A stretch of DNA of 61,040 nucleotides from RUG11237 sp964450185 (GTDB lineage Bacteria; Bacillota; Clostridia; Lachnospirales; Lachnospiraceae), in NCBI GenBank assembly GCA_964450185.1, contig CAYVCL010000005.1, positions 1-61,040 on the forward strand, in the 5' to 3' direction. Numbering within the stretch: the first letter of the stretch is position 1; every line of letters starts with the position of its first letter. A model generated the notes under the pieces. The model was given only the letters and a program-made list of their open reading frames with translations, was not told the origin of the DNA and searched no databases. This document shows positions 1 to 8,323 of the stretch, piece by piece. Both the position numbers and the translations under genes were made by a program.

Positions 1-55
1 GCTATTAAATAGATGAAAACTAAAATGAGGAAAATCAGTTAGGAGTGGGTGAGTA

Positions 56-859
56 ATGGATTTAGCTACATTAATAGGCTTGATAGCCGGTATGGCATTG
101 ATGATTTTCGGTATTGTAACCGGGGATCAAGGGATTTCGGCTCTTGGGAACTTTGTCGATCCGGCATCGATATTGATTACGTTTGGTGGTGCCTTCATGG
201 CGGTAATGGCCAGTTCAAGTATGAAGGATTTTGTTGCGGGGTTAAAGAGTATTGCAATGACCTTTAAACCACCGGAATTGGATGAAGCAGGAACTATTAA
301 AACAGTAATGGATTTATCTAATATTGCACGTAAGGAAGGGTTGCTTGCTTTGGAAGAAGCGGCAAACAATCTGGAAGATGAGTTCTTGAAGAAAGGTATT
401 CTTCTTGTAGTAGATGGTACCGATCCGGAATTGGTAAGAGTTATCATGGAAACAGAATTGGATTGTATGGAAAGCCGACATAAGAAGAATATGAACTTCT
501 GGGATACCGTTGCTTCCATGGGTCCTGCATGGGGTATGATTGGTACTTTGATTGGTTTGATTAACATGTTAAAGAAATTGGATGATCCTTCCAGTATCGG
601 TCCTTCCATGGCGACAGCGCTTGTTACAACCTTTTATGGTTCCGTGTTGGCAAACTGGCTTGCAACACCTGCTTCTAATAAATTGAAAGTTAATCATGAA
701 GCAGAATATAGAGTTAAGATAGTTATTATTGAAGGACTTTTATCTATTCAGGCAGGGGAAAACCCACGTGTTATTGGTGAAAAACTGAAGTCATTCTTAT
801 CACCGACACAGAGAGCAGCCTTCGAACAGGAAGAAGGTGGAGGTGAGGCTGATGGCTAA
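56..859 (+). CDS. motA: Flagellar motor stator protein MotA
   Basis: Stator subunit of the flagellar motor; with MotB it forms the ion channel that drives rotation. The 267-residue protein has two N-terminal membrane segments (about 5-22 and 32-50), a cytoplasmic charged stretch, and two later membrane segments around the MGPAWGMIGTLIGLINML motif (about 160-178) and 198-215. The length is typical for MotA. AGGAGTGGG precedes the ATG. It is the first complete gene of the flagellar operon here and overlaps motB by 8 nt. The 55 nt upstream hold no gene I can name. Confidence 0.96.
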   Translation: MDLATLIGLIAGMALMIFGIVTGDQGISALGNFVDPASILITFGGAFMAVMASSSMKDFVAGLKSIAMTFKPPELDEAGTIKTVMDLSNIARKEGLLALEEAANNLEDEFLKKGILLVVDGTDPELVRVIMETELDCMESRHKKNMNFWDTVASMGPAWGMIGTLIGLINMLKKLDDPSSIGPSMATALVTTFYGSVLANWLATPASNKLKVNHEAEYRVKIVIIEGLLSIQAGENPRVIGEKLKSFLSPTQRAAFEQEEGGGEADG

Positions 860-1646
860 AAAAAGGCAGGAAGACCCACCAAAGGGACTGGCGCCGTGGA
901 TGGCGACCTTTAGTGATTTGATGAATCTTCTGCTGTGTTTCTTTGTTCTTTTGTTCTCTATGTCAACTATTGATGCAGAGAAATTTGAACAGTTAGCGGC
1001 CTCCTTGGCAAGTAGTTTTAGTATATTGCCAAACGGTGCATCTGCAATCGGTGACGGCGTATTGGTATCCAATGGGGTAAGTCAGTTGAATGAACTTGCT
1101 GAATATGTGAATAACATGGGATACGAAGCGGAGGAACAGGAGCAGGATGATGCAATTACGGAAGTGAAGCAGGAACAGCTTGCGGAAACTGAGAAAATTG
1201 CAGAACAGATAGAAGAACTGACAGAAGCAAATAATATAGCAGAACAGGTAGATGTAGACTTCAATGGTCAATATGTATCTCTAACCTTAAATGGTGCTTT
1301 GCTATTTGATTCAGGTAGTGCAGAAGTAAAGGAAGAATCAAAACCTATATTAGATAAAGTAGCGATGATTCTTACAAAATATAATGACCATACAATAGAA
1401 ATTGAAGGTCATACTGATAATGTGCCAATTCATACAGCAGCATTCAAAGATAATAATGAGTTATCAAGTTTTCGTGCGTTATCAGTATTTAACTATTTAC
1501 TAGAAGTATCTGATTTAGACCCTGCAACATTAAAGCATTCCGGTCGTGGTGAATATATTCCGGTTGCGGACAATGGTACAGCAGAAGGTAGAATGAGGAA
1601 TAGACGAGTAGAAATCAAAATATACAGTAATTTACTGGATGAATAA
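852..1646 (+). CDS. motB: Flagellar motor stator protein MotB
   Basis: Peptidoglycan-anchored half of the stator. After a short basic N-terminus (MAKKRQEDPP) comes the single membrane segment LMNLLLCFFVLLFSMSTID, typical of the MotB plug/channel region, then a Glu/Gln-rich stretch and a C-terminal OmpA-like domain with EIEGHTDNVPI and RNRRVEIKI. I chose ATG 852 over the in-frame GTG at 837 because AGGTGAGG sits just before it. It overlaps the end of motA, suggesting translational coupling. Confidence 0.95.
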   Translation: MAKKRQEDPPKGLAPWMATFSDLMNLLLCFFVLLFSMSTIDAEKFEQLAASLASSFSILPNGASAIGDGVLVSNGVSQLNELAEYVNNMGYEAEEQEQDDAITEVKQEQLAETEKIAEQIEELTEANNIAEQVDVDFNGQYVSLTLNGALLFDSGSAEVKEESKPILDKVAMILTKYNDHTIEIEGHTDNVPIHTAAFKDNNELSSFRALSVFNYLLEVSDLDPATLKHSGRGEYIPVADNGTAEGRMRNRRVEIKIYSNLLDE

Positions 1647-1661
1647 AGGGGATTGTGACTT

Positions 1662-2177
1662 ATGAAGAAAAATTTACTTAGTATTTTAATTCTGGCACTT
1701 GTGCTTGTAAATCTTGTGTTGAATATAGTTATGATATTCAGTGTTCTTCCGGCAGCGAAGAAAACCAATAATATGGTAACACAGATTTGTAGTATTTTAG
1801 ATATTGAGCTGGCACCGGATGAAGAAGAACAACAGAAAGTATCCATGGATAAGCTGGCAGTATATGAGCTTTCTGAAGGAGAAACAATGACAATGAACTT
1901 TAAAGGCGGCGAAGATGGTAAAGCACACTATCTTGTAACTGCTGTAAGTATCTCCATGAACACAGAAAGTGATGGTTACAAAAAATATGGCGAAACAATT
2001 TCTGAAAAAGAAAGTATTATAAAAGGTGAAATTAGTAATACAGTATCTCAGTATACTATGGAAGAATATCAGGTAGATGCAGCTGGTATCCGTTCAGAAA
2101 TTGTAAAGAATCTTCAGGAAATGTTTGAATCAGACTTTATTGTCGATGTAACATTTAGTGAACCAATCTACCAATAA
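1662..2177 (+). CDS. fliL: Flagellar basal body-associated protein FliL
   Basis: FliL surrounds the stator at the basal body and supports motor torque. The 171-residue protein has one N-terminal membrane segment (about 5-27) followed by an extracytoplasmic domain ending in VDVTFSEPIYQ, which matches the FliL C-terminal pattern. It lies between motB and fliM, its usual place in Clostridia. The family is poorly conserved, so part of the assignment rests on position. Confidence 0.85.
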   Translation: MKKNLLSILILALVLVNLVLNIVMIFSVLPAAKKTNNMVTQICSILDIELAPDEEEQQKVSMDKLAVYELSEGETMTMNFKGGEDGKAHYLVTAVSISMNTESDGYKKYGETISEKESIIKGEISNTVSQYTMEEYQVDAAGIRSEIVKNLQEMFESDFIVDVTFSEPIYQ

Positions 2178-2215
2178 TTCGCAAAGCTTAAAAAAGTCAC
2201 GGAGGTGGTGAATAG

Positions 2216-3196
2216 ATGAGCGATATATTATCTCAGGAAGAAATAGATAATCTAATGAAAGCACTGAGCAGTGGCGAGTTAGATGTAGATGATATGAGTG
2301 ATACGAAAGAGAAGCAGGTTAAGGATTATGATTTTGCCAGACCGGCTAAGTTCTCGAAAGAACATCTTAGAACTCTTGAGATTATTTTCGAACATTATGG
2401 AAGATTATTGGCAACCAATCTTCCGGTATATTTAAGAAAGAATGTTCAGGTAGAAGTGATGAACTCAGAAGCATTAACCTATTCGGAATTTTCAAATGCG
2501 TTGTCAAATCCGGTGGTGTTGGGGATTACCAATTTCTCACCATTACCTGGTAATATAGTATTGGAACTTGCTCCTAATCTTGCGTATGCTATGATTGACC
2601 GTATGTTAGGTGGTCAGGGTGCACCATTAGATAAGCCGAGAGAATTTTCTGAAATAGAATTGGCTATTATGGAACGAGTATTTAGTACTTGCGTGGAACT
2701 TTTAAGAGTTCCATGGGAAAATGTAGTTGAGATCTCGCCTCGACTGGAAAGAATTGAAACCAATTCCCAGTTTGCGCAGATTATTTCGCCAAGCGAAATG
2801 ATAGCTTTGGTAACCTTAAGCATTACCATTGGCGATGTGGATGGACTGATGAATATCTGTCTTCCATATGTGTGCTTAGAGGAGGTTATAGATAAATTGA
2901 ACACTAAGTATTGGTTCTCAACCATGCAGGACAAAGAGGATGGAAGCTATGAAGAAGCGATTGAAATGCTTATTTCTAAAGCGGATATTCCGGTCAAAGC
3001 TTTACTTGGAAAGAGTTCAATTTCTGTTAGTGATTTTACAAATATACAAGTTGGTGATGTAATTCGTTTGGATACAAAAGTGGAAGACGAATTAAGTATA
3101 TATGTAGGTAATATCAGGAAGTTTACTGCGTTACCGGGTTCTACTGGCGATAAATATGCTGTTAGAATTACATCAGTCATAAGAGAGGAGCAGTGA
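2216..3196 (+). CDS. fliM: Flagellar motor switch protein FliM
   Basis: C-ring switch protein that binds phosphorylated CheY. The N-terminal CheY-binding peptide MSDILSQEEIDNLMKAL is clear, followed by the CheC-like middle domain (LGGQGAPLDKPREFSEIE) and a C-terminal SpoA domain. Its 326 residues match the family. GGAGGTGGTG precedes the start. It is followed 4 nt later by fliY, which repeats the LSQEEI peptide. Confidence 0.96.
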   Translation: MSDILSQEEIDNLMKALSSGELDVDDMSDTKEKQVKDYDFARPAKFSKEHLRTLEIIFEHYGRLLATNLPVYLRKNVQVEVMNSEALTYSEFSNALSNPVVLGITNFSPLPGNIVLELAPNLAYAMIDRMLGGQGAPLDKPREFSEIELAIMERVFSTCVELLRVPWENVVEISPRLERIETNSQFAQIISPSEMIALVTLSITIGDVDGLMNICLPYVCLEEVIDKLNTKYWFSTMQDKEDGSYEEAIEMLISKADIPVKALLGKSSISVSDFTNIQVGDVIRLDTKVEDELSIYVGNIRKFTALPGSTGDKYAVRITSVIREEQ

Positions 3197-3200
3197 GTTT

Positions 3201-4382
3201 ATGGAGGGAATGTTATCGCAGGAAGAAATAAACGCCTTACTTAATGGTGGTGCAGATAACACAGACTCTGGAGATGAAAGTGTAAATGAAGAAGCGTTGA
3301 CAGAGGAAGAAAAAGATGCCGTTGGCGAAATTGCCAATATCAGCATGGGGACTGCGGCTACAACATTGTATTCTTTGGTAAATCAAAGAGTTACAATTAC
3401 AACGCCAACCGTATCCTGTACTAACTGGGATATGGTAGCACAAGATTATGATAGACCATGTGTCTTCATACAGCTTTCTTATACAGAAGGTTTGGATGGA
3501 AAAAATATTTTAGTATTAAAAGAACAAGATGTTAAGATAATTGCTGATTTAATGATGGGTGGAGATGGTACTAACACAGATGGGGAACTGGGAGAATTAC
3601 ATCTCAGTGCTATCAGTGAAGCGATGAACCAGATGATGGGTTCCTCAGCAACATCATTATCTAATATGTTAAACATGATGATTGACATTAGCCCGCCAGT
3701 GGCAAGCTTAGTTGATCTAAATGACAATTTCGACGAGGATGCGGTAGCTGGGTTCTTAAAAGGAACATTTGTAAAAGTAGCCTTCCGAATGGAAATTGGA
3801 GATTTGGTAGACAGTACAATCATGCAGTTGTACCCGGTTGATTTTGCGAAAATGCTTTATGAATCTTTCATTTCAGGTAATCTTGATTTGGCAGGAGGAT
3901 CAGGAGCAGAAGCAGCGCCGGAACCACAGCCGGCACCAGAACCACAGCCGCAGATGCAGCAGGCACCTCAAATGGATATGAGCATGCAGGGAATGCCGAT
4001 GGGAATGCCAATGCAGGGGATGCCGATGCAAGGAATGCCGATGCAGGGGATGCCAATGGGAATGCCGATGGGAATGCCAATGCAGAATGTTAATGTACAG
4101 CCTGCACAGTTCCAGCCGTTTGCCAATAATATTGGTATGCTGAATCAGCAGGAAAACATTGATTTGATTATGGATGTTCCATTGGACGTTACCGTAGAAT
4201 TGGGACGAACAGCAAAATCCATTCATGATATTTTGGAATTTGCACCAGGTACCATTATTGAATTAAACAAAATCGCAGGGGAGCCTATAGATGTACTTGT
4301 TAATGGCAAGTATGTTGCTAAGGGCGAAGTTGTTGTAATTGAGGAAAGCTTTGGTATTAGAATTACAGAAATTATTCATTAA
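3201..4382 (+). CDS. fliY: Flagellar motor switch phosphatase FliY
   Basis: C-ring protein of Gram-positive bacteria combining a CheC-type CheY-P phosphatase domain with a FliN-like SpoA domain. The N-terminus has MLSQEEINALLNGG, then a CheC-like domain with two E-xx-N signatures (EIANISMGTAATTL and EAMNQMMGSSATSL), then a Pro/Gln/Met-rich linker (about 232-293) made of repeated MPMQG/MPMGM units, then the SpoA domain (about 315-393). The ATG at 3201 has GAGGAG about 10 nt upstream; ATG 3210 is an alternative. Confidence 0.94.
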   Translation: MEGMLSQEEINALLNGGADNTDSGDESVNEEALTEEEKDAVGEIANISMGTAATTLYSLVNQRVTITTPTVSCTNWDMVAQDYDRPCVFIQLSYTEGLDGKNILVLKEQDVKIIADLMMGGDGTNTDGELGELHLSAISEAMNQMMGSSATSLSNMLNMMIDISPPVASLVDLNDNFDEDAVAGFLKGTFVKVAFRMEIGDLVDSTIMQLYPVDFAKMLYESFISGNLDLAGGSGAEAAPEPQPAPEPQPQMQQAPQMDMSMQGMPMGMPMQGMPMQGMPMQGMPMGMPMGMPMQNVNVQPAQFQPFANNIGMLNQQENIDLIMDVPLDVTVELGRTAKSIHDILEFAPGTIIELNKIAGEPIDVLVNGKYVAKGEVVVIEESFGIRITEIIH

Positions 4383-4422
4383 GAATACTAAAGAAATAAT
4401 AAGATAATAGGAGTGAAAACGT

Positions 4423-4785
4423 ATGGCTAAAAATATTTTAATTTGTGATGATGCAGCATTTATGAGAATGATGATTAAAGATATCCTTTCAAAGAATGGA
4501 TATAATGTAGTGGGAGAAGCTGAAAACGGAGCGAAAGCTGTTGAAAAGTATAATGAATTGAAACCTGATTTGGTACTTATGGATATTACAATGCCAGAAA
4601 TGGATGGTATCCAGGCATTAAAGAAAATCAAAGAAGGCGATGCAGGTGCAACAGTTATTATGTGTTCTGCGATGGGACAGCAGGCAATGGTTATCGAGTC
4701 TATCCAGTCAGGAGCAAAAGACTTTATTGTAAAACCATTCCAGGCAGACCGTGTATTAGAAGCGGTAAAGAAGGTTATTGGATAA
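4423..4785 (+). CDS. cheY: Chemotaxis response regulator CheY
   Basis: Single-domain response regulator that carries the phosphoryl signal from CheA to the motor switch. The 120-residue receiver domain has the acidic pair D9-D10, the phosphoacceptor D54 (LVLMDITMPEMDG), the conserved Ser/Thr region (MCSAMGQQ) and the Lys of FIVKPF. There is no output domain. It lies directly after the switch genes fliM and fliY, as in Bacillus. Confidence 0.95.
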   Translation: MAKNILICDDAAFMRMMIKDILSKNGYNVVGEAENGAKAVEKYNELKPDLVLMDITMPEMDGIQALKKIKEGDAGATVIMCSAMGQQAMVIESIQSGAKDFIVKPFQADRVLEAVKKVIG

Positions 4786-5157
4786 ATGAATGTGTTGATG
4801 ACAAGCTACTCTAGATTGAGTAGCTTTGCACAGTTAATTACACTGTTAATTGTGTTTGTTTTTGTGTTAGCACTTACTTTTTATGCCACCAAGTGGATGG
4901 CAAAGATGCAAAAAAATCAATTTAAGAATTCTAATATTAAGGTGATTGAAACCTTCCGTTTAAGCAATACAAAATACATTCAGATAGTCAAGCTGGGTGA
5001 AAAATATGTAGCGATTGCCGTTGGAAAAGACACAGTGACATATCTTACAGAGTTAGATGAGTCTGAGTTGGATTTAACTAAGGTAATGGAGGGGACAAGC
5101 AATTTAGAGTTTCAAGAAATATTGAAAAAAGTAAAAGATATAAACAGAAAGAAGTAA
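4786..5157 (+). CDS. fliO: Flagellar biosynthesis protein FliO
   Basis: Small membrane protein that assists assembly of the FliP ring of the flagellar export gate. It has 123 residues, one membrane segment (about 16-36), and a cytoplasmic domain with IKVIETFRLSNTKYIQIVKLGEKYVAI, resembling FliO/FliZ. Its ATG directly follows the cheY stop and fliP starts 14 nt after it. The family diverges strongly, so position is an important part of the evidence. Confidence 0.85.
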   Translation: MNVLMTSYSRLSSFAQLITLLIVFVFVLALTFYATKWMAKMQKNQFKNSNIKVIETFRLSNTKYIQIVKLGEKYVAIAVGKDTVTYLTELDESELDLTKVMEGTSNLEFQEILKKVKDINRKK

Positions 5158-5170
5158 GCGGGTAGGTAAC

Positions 5171-6064
5171 ATGATTGAAAAAGTAATGAGAAAGAAAACG
5201 GTAATCCGTTTACTGGTTTTTCTATGGGTTGTAATGGTAGCTTGCTTTCAACTGAATCCTATTTCAGTGAAAGCAGCTGCTACAACAGGTACGACAACGA
5301 GTTCGGCAGATGGTACAACAAGCACAGAGGAAACAAGTACAACAAATAGTTCTGAGAATACCACAGGAAGTTCGAGAGCAGGAAGTAGTTTGAATATTTC
5401 TTATAACAATGGAAACGGTGAGTTTTCAAGTACTATACAGATTCTTTTAGTACTTACATTGATTGCATTGGCTCCGACTTTGCTGATTATGCTTACATCT
5501 TTTACGAGAATTATTATTGTACTTCATTTTACAAGATCTGCTTTGAATACACAGACGGCACCGCCAAACCAGGTTCTTATTGGTCTTGCGTTGTTCCTTA
5601 CCATTTTTATTATGAGTCCGATTTTAAATCAGATTAACGAAGAAGCAGTTAAGCCTTTTAACAATGGTGAGATAACACAGGAGCAGGCAGTGGAAATTGG
5701 AATGCAGCCATTGCGTGAGTTTATGTATGGACAGACACAGAGAAAAGATGTTCAGTTATTTATGGATATTTCCGGTGAGATAGACAAAGTGGAGAATCCA
5801 AATGAATTTACAGAGGATGATGTTCCTACATATGTGTTAGTTCCAAGCTTTATCATAAGTGAACTGCGAACAGCATTTATTATAGGATTTTTAATTTATA
5901 TTCCGTTTATTATAATCGATATGGTAGTGGCATCCGTTCTTATGTCAATGGGTATGATGATGCTTCCGCCAACAACGATATCATTGCCATTTAAAATATT
6001 ATTATTTGTGTTGGCAGATGGTTGGAATTTAGTAATTGGCAGTCTGGTGAAGACGTTTTATTAG
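5171..6064 (+). CDS. fliP: Flagellar export gate protein FliP
   Basis: Core pore-forming subunit of the type III flagellar export gate. A signal peptide-like segment (about 9-36) is followed by an unusual Ser/Thr/Gly-rich spacer (about 37-75) and then the conserved FliP body, including LLIMLTSFTRIIIVLHFTRSAL, TAPPNQVLIGLALFLT and the C-terminal MGMMMLPPTTISLPFKILLF. The spacer makes it 297 residues, longer than the common 220-260. Confidence 0.96.
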   Translation: MIEKVMRKKTVIRLLVFLWVVMVACFQLNPISVKAAATTGTTTSSADGTTSTEETSTTNSSENTTGSSRAGSSLNISYNNGNGEFSSTIQILLVLTLIALAPTLLIMLTSFTRIIIVLHFTRSALNTQTAPPNQVLIGLALFLTIFIMSPILNQINEEAVKPFNNGEITQEQAVEIGMQPLREFMYGQTQRKDVQLFMDISGEIDKVENPNEFTEDDVPTYVLVPSFIISELRTAFIIGFLIYIPFIIIDMVVASVLMSMGMMMLPPTTISLPFKILLFVLADGWNLVIGSLVKTFY

Positions 6065-6084
6065 CGTAAGAAGGAGTGGAAACA

Positions 6085-6354
6085 GTGACGGTAGATGTTG
6101 TTGTGGATATTGCAAAAGCCACACTTTGGAACATTATAGTTACATCAGCGCCGGTACTGCTGATTTCATTGGTAGTGGGGCTGATTATCAGTATTTTTCA
6201 GACGGCTACGTCAATACAGGAGCAAACATTAACTTTTGTTCCAAAGATTTTGGCAATTTTCTTGGCACTGATGCTTTTAGGAGGCTGGATGTTAGATAAT
6301 ATGTCAGGATTTATGGTGCAACTTTGGTCAGATTTTAGTATATATATAGGTTAA
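6085..6354 (+). CDS. fliQ: Flagellar export gate protein FliQ
   Basis: Two-helix membrane subunit of the export gate, about 89 residues. Visible motifs are the first membrane hairpin (LLISLVVGLIISIFQTATSI), then QEQTLTFVPKILAIFLAL and GGWML. I chose GTG 6085 because AAGGAG lies 8 nt upstream; the in-frame GTG at 6076 is embedded in that site. It lies between fliP and fliR, as expected. Confidence 0.95.
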   Translation: MTVDVVVDIAKATLWNIIVTSAPVLLISLVVGLIISIFQTATSIQEQTLTFVPKILAIFLALMLLGGWMLDNMSGFMVQLWSDFSIYIG

Positions 6355-6358
6355 GCCG

Positions 6359-7138
6359 ATGGTGAATTTTAGTTTTACATTACAGGACTTTGAATATTTT
6401 TTCTTGATCCTTGTACGAATATCTGCATTTATTGCAGTGGCACCATACTTTTCTATGTCACAGGTTCCAAGTAGAGTTAAGTCAGGCTTATCCCTTGCCA
6501 TATCTGTATTATTATGGTTTATGGTTCCCAGTGGATCAATCGCATATGAAACAGTAATTGATTATGCGATTATTGTGCTTAAGGAAGCAATCGTTGGTTT
6601 GGTAATAGGATTTGCAGCAAGTATTTGTAACTACATTATTTTGTTTGCAGGAAGAATTATTGATATGGATATGGGATTTGCCATGGTTAACGTGTTTGAT
6701 CCGGTAACTAAGGAACAGGTCAGTATTTCAGGAACGCTGTATAATTATCTGGTTATGCTTTGTCTTTTGTGTAGCGGCTTACATACTTATGTATTGCGCG
6801 CATTAATTGATTCCTACCAGGTGATACCCATTAATGAAGCAGTATTTAATTTAAATGGATTATATCAAGGAATGGTAGAGTTTTTAGGTGACTATGTGAT
6901 TATTGGCTTTCGAATCTGCCTTCCAATTTTTATGTCTATTATGGTATTGAACGTAGTACTTGGAGTTTTGGCGAAAGTTGCGCCACAGATGAACATGTTT
7001 GTTATAGGTATGCAGTTGAAAATACTTGTAGGATTAGTGGTTATGTTTGTGACAGTTTATTTGCTGCCAAGCATTTCAAATTTTATTTATAGTGAAACAA
7101 AGAAAATGTTGGTGACATTCATTGAGAATATGTATTGA
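6359..7138 (+). CDS. fliR: Flagellar export gate protein FliR
   Basis: Polytopic export-gate subunit of 259 residues with several hydrophobic segments. FliR hallmarks include LVRISAFIAVAPYFSMSQVPSRVKSGL near the N-terminus and PQMNMFVIGMQLKILVGL near the C-terminus. It starts 5 nt after fliQ. Its 3' end overlaps the annotated start of flhB, so the two are probably co-translated. Confidence 0.95.
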   Translation: MVNFSFTLQDFEYFFLILVRISAFIAVAPYFSMSQVPSRVKSGLSLAISVLLWFMVPSGSIAYETVIDYAIIVLKEAIVGLVIGFAASICNYIILFAGRIIDMDMGFAMVNVFDPVTKEQVSISGTLYNYLVMLCLLCSGLHTYVLRALIDSYQVIPINEAVFNLNGLYQGMVEFLGDYVIIGFRICLPIFMSIMVLNVVLGVLAKVAPQMNMFVIGMQLKILVGLVVMFVTVYLLPSISNFIYSETKKMLVTFIENMY

Positions 7139-8273
7139 TAATACAAACAGAACAAAACAGTGGAAAGAAGAATCCCTGTATATAGAGATAAACCTACAGT
7201 TCTTTGCTGGTGGAGATGACAAAACAGAACCGGCTACACCTAAGAAGTTAGAGGATGCCAGAAAAGAAGGTCAGGTTTCTAAGAGTAGGGAAGTGGGAAT
7301 GGGTTTATCTCTCTTGGGATTGTTTGTAGCATTAAAATTTTATATTGGGACTTTAGGTGAACGATTTATTGGAACATTCCAATCAATTTATACCAGAATA
7401 CCAGAGTTTGTTGGCACAGAGGGAACGCATGATTCCGGGGCATTTCTAATGCTTCTTAGGGATTGCATTGTAGACATGCTAATTATGATAGCACCATTTT
7501 TGTTGGTGGGGTTTGTTATTGCATTTGTTGCAGATGTAGTTCAGGTAAAGTGGAAATTTACCACAAAGCCTTTGATGCCAAAATTTGATAAGATGAATCC
7601 AATCAAAGGAATGAAAAAAATCATTTCAGCACAATCAGTATTTGAATTGCTGAAGGCGATATTAAAAGTTGTTTTTCTTTCCTATCTGGCAATTAGTACT
7701 GTAAAGGATAAATTGCTTTTGATTTATGGATTGTATGATCTTACATTAATGTCTGCACTGGGAGCTATCGGAGAAGTTATTATTGACTTGGGAATTAAAA
7801 TAAGTGCATGGTATATGGTAATTGCTGCTGTGGATTTTGTTTATCAGAAAATGAAGTTCAAAAAAGACATGCGAATGTCTAAACAGGAAGTAAAAGATGA
7901 ATATAAAAATGCGGAAGGTGATCCAAAAGTAAAGTCACAGCAGAAACAGAGAATGAGACAGGCATCACAAAGACGTATGATGCAGTCCATACCTACCGCA
8001 GATGTTGTTATTACGAACCCGACGCATTTTGCAGTAGCGTTAAAATACGATGCGGATTCGGGAAGAGCACCCATTGTTGTTGCAAAGGGTGAAGATTTTT
8101 TGGCTAAGAGAATAAAGGAAATTGCAAAAGAAAATAAAGTAGAAATTGTGGAAAACAAGCCTTTGGCACGAATGCTCTATCATAATGTAGAGCTGGGGGA
8201 AGAAATACCACCGGAATTATATCAGGCGGTAGCAGAGGTACTTGCTTTTGTATATGGACTTAAAAATAAATAA
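7122..8273 (+). CDS. flhB: Flagellar export switch protein FlhB
   Basis: Export-apparatus subunit that switches substrate class after autocleavage. It contains the N-terminal TEPATPKKLEDARKEGQVSKS motif, four membrane segments, and the autocleavage site NPTH (in DVVITNPTHFAVALKYD) with the C-terminal cytoplasmic domain. The start is uncertain: TTG 7122 lies inside fliR without a good Shine-Dalgarno, and the family usually starts near the NLQFFAG segment, where no standard start codon is visible. Confidence 0.93.
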   Translation: MRICIDNTNRTKQWKEESLYIEINLQFFAGGDDKTEPATPKKLEDARKEGQVSKSREVGMGLSLLGLFVALKFYIGTLGERFIGTFQSIYTRIPEFVGTEGTHDSGAFLMLLRDCIVDMLIMIAPFLLVGFVIAFVADVVQVKWKFTTKPLMPKFDKMNPIKGMKKIISAQSVFELLKAILKVVFLSYLAISTVKDKLLLIYGLYDLTLMSALGAIGEVIIDLGIKISAWYMVIAAVDFVYQKMKFKKDMRMSKQEVKDEYKNAEGDPKVKSQQKQRMRQASQRRMMQSIPTADVVITNPTHFAVALKYDADSGRAPIVVAKGEDFLAKRIKEIAKENKVEIVENKPLARMLYHNVELGEEIPPELYQAVAEVLAFVYGLKNK

Positions 8274-8323
8274 TTTACCGAGTATGAAAATTAAGAGAGG
8301 AATGGAGGTAGAGGAAGGTGAAA

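Noticed and set aside
3960..4090. CRISPR-like or repeat array
   Set aside because: The repeats are in-frame codon repeats of the FliY linker. No CRISPR array is seen anywhere in the window.
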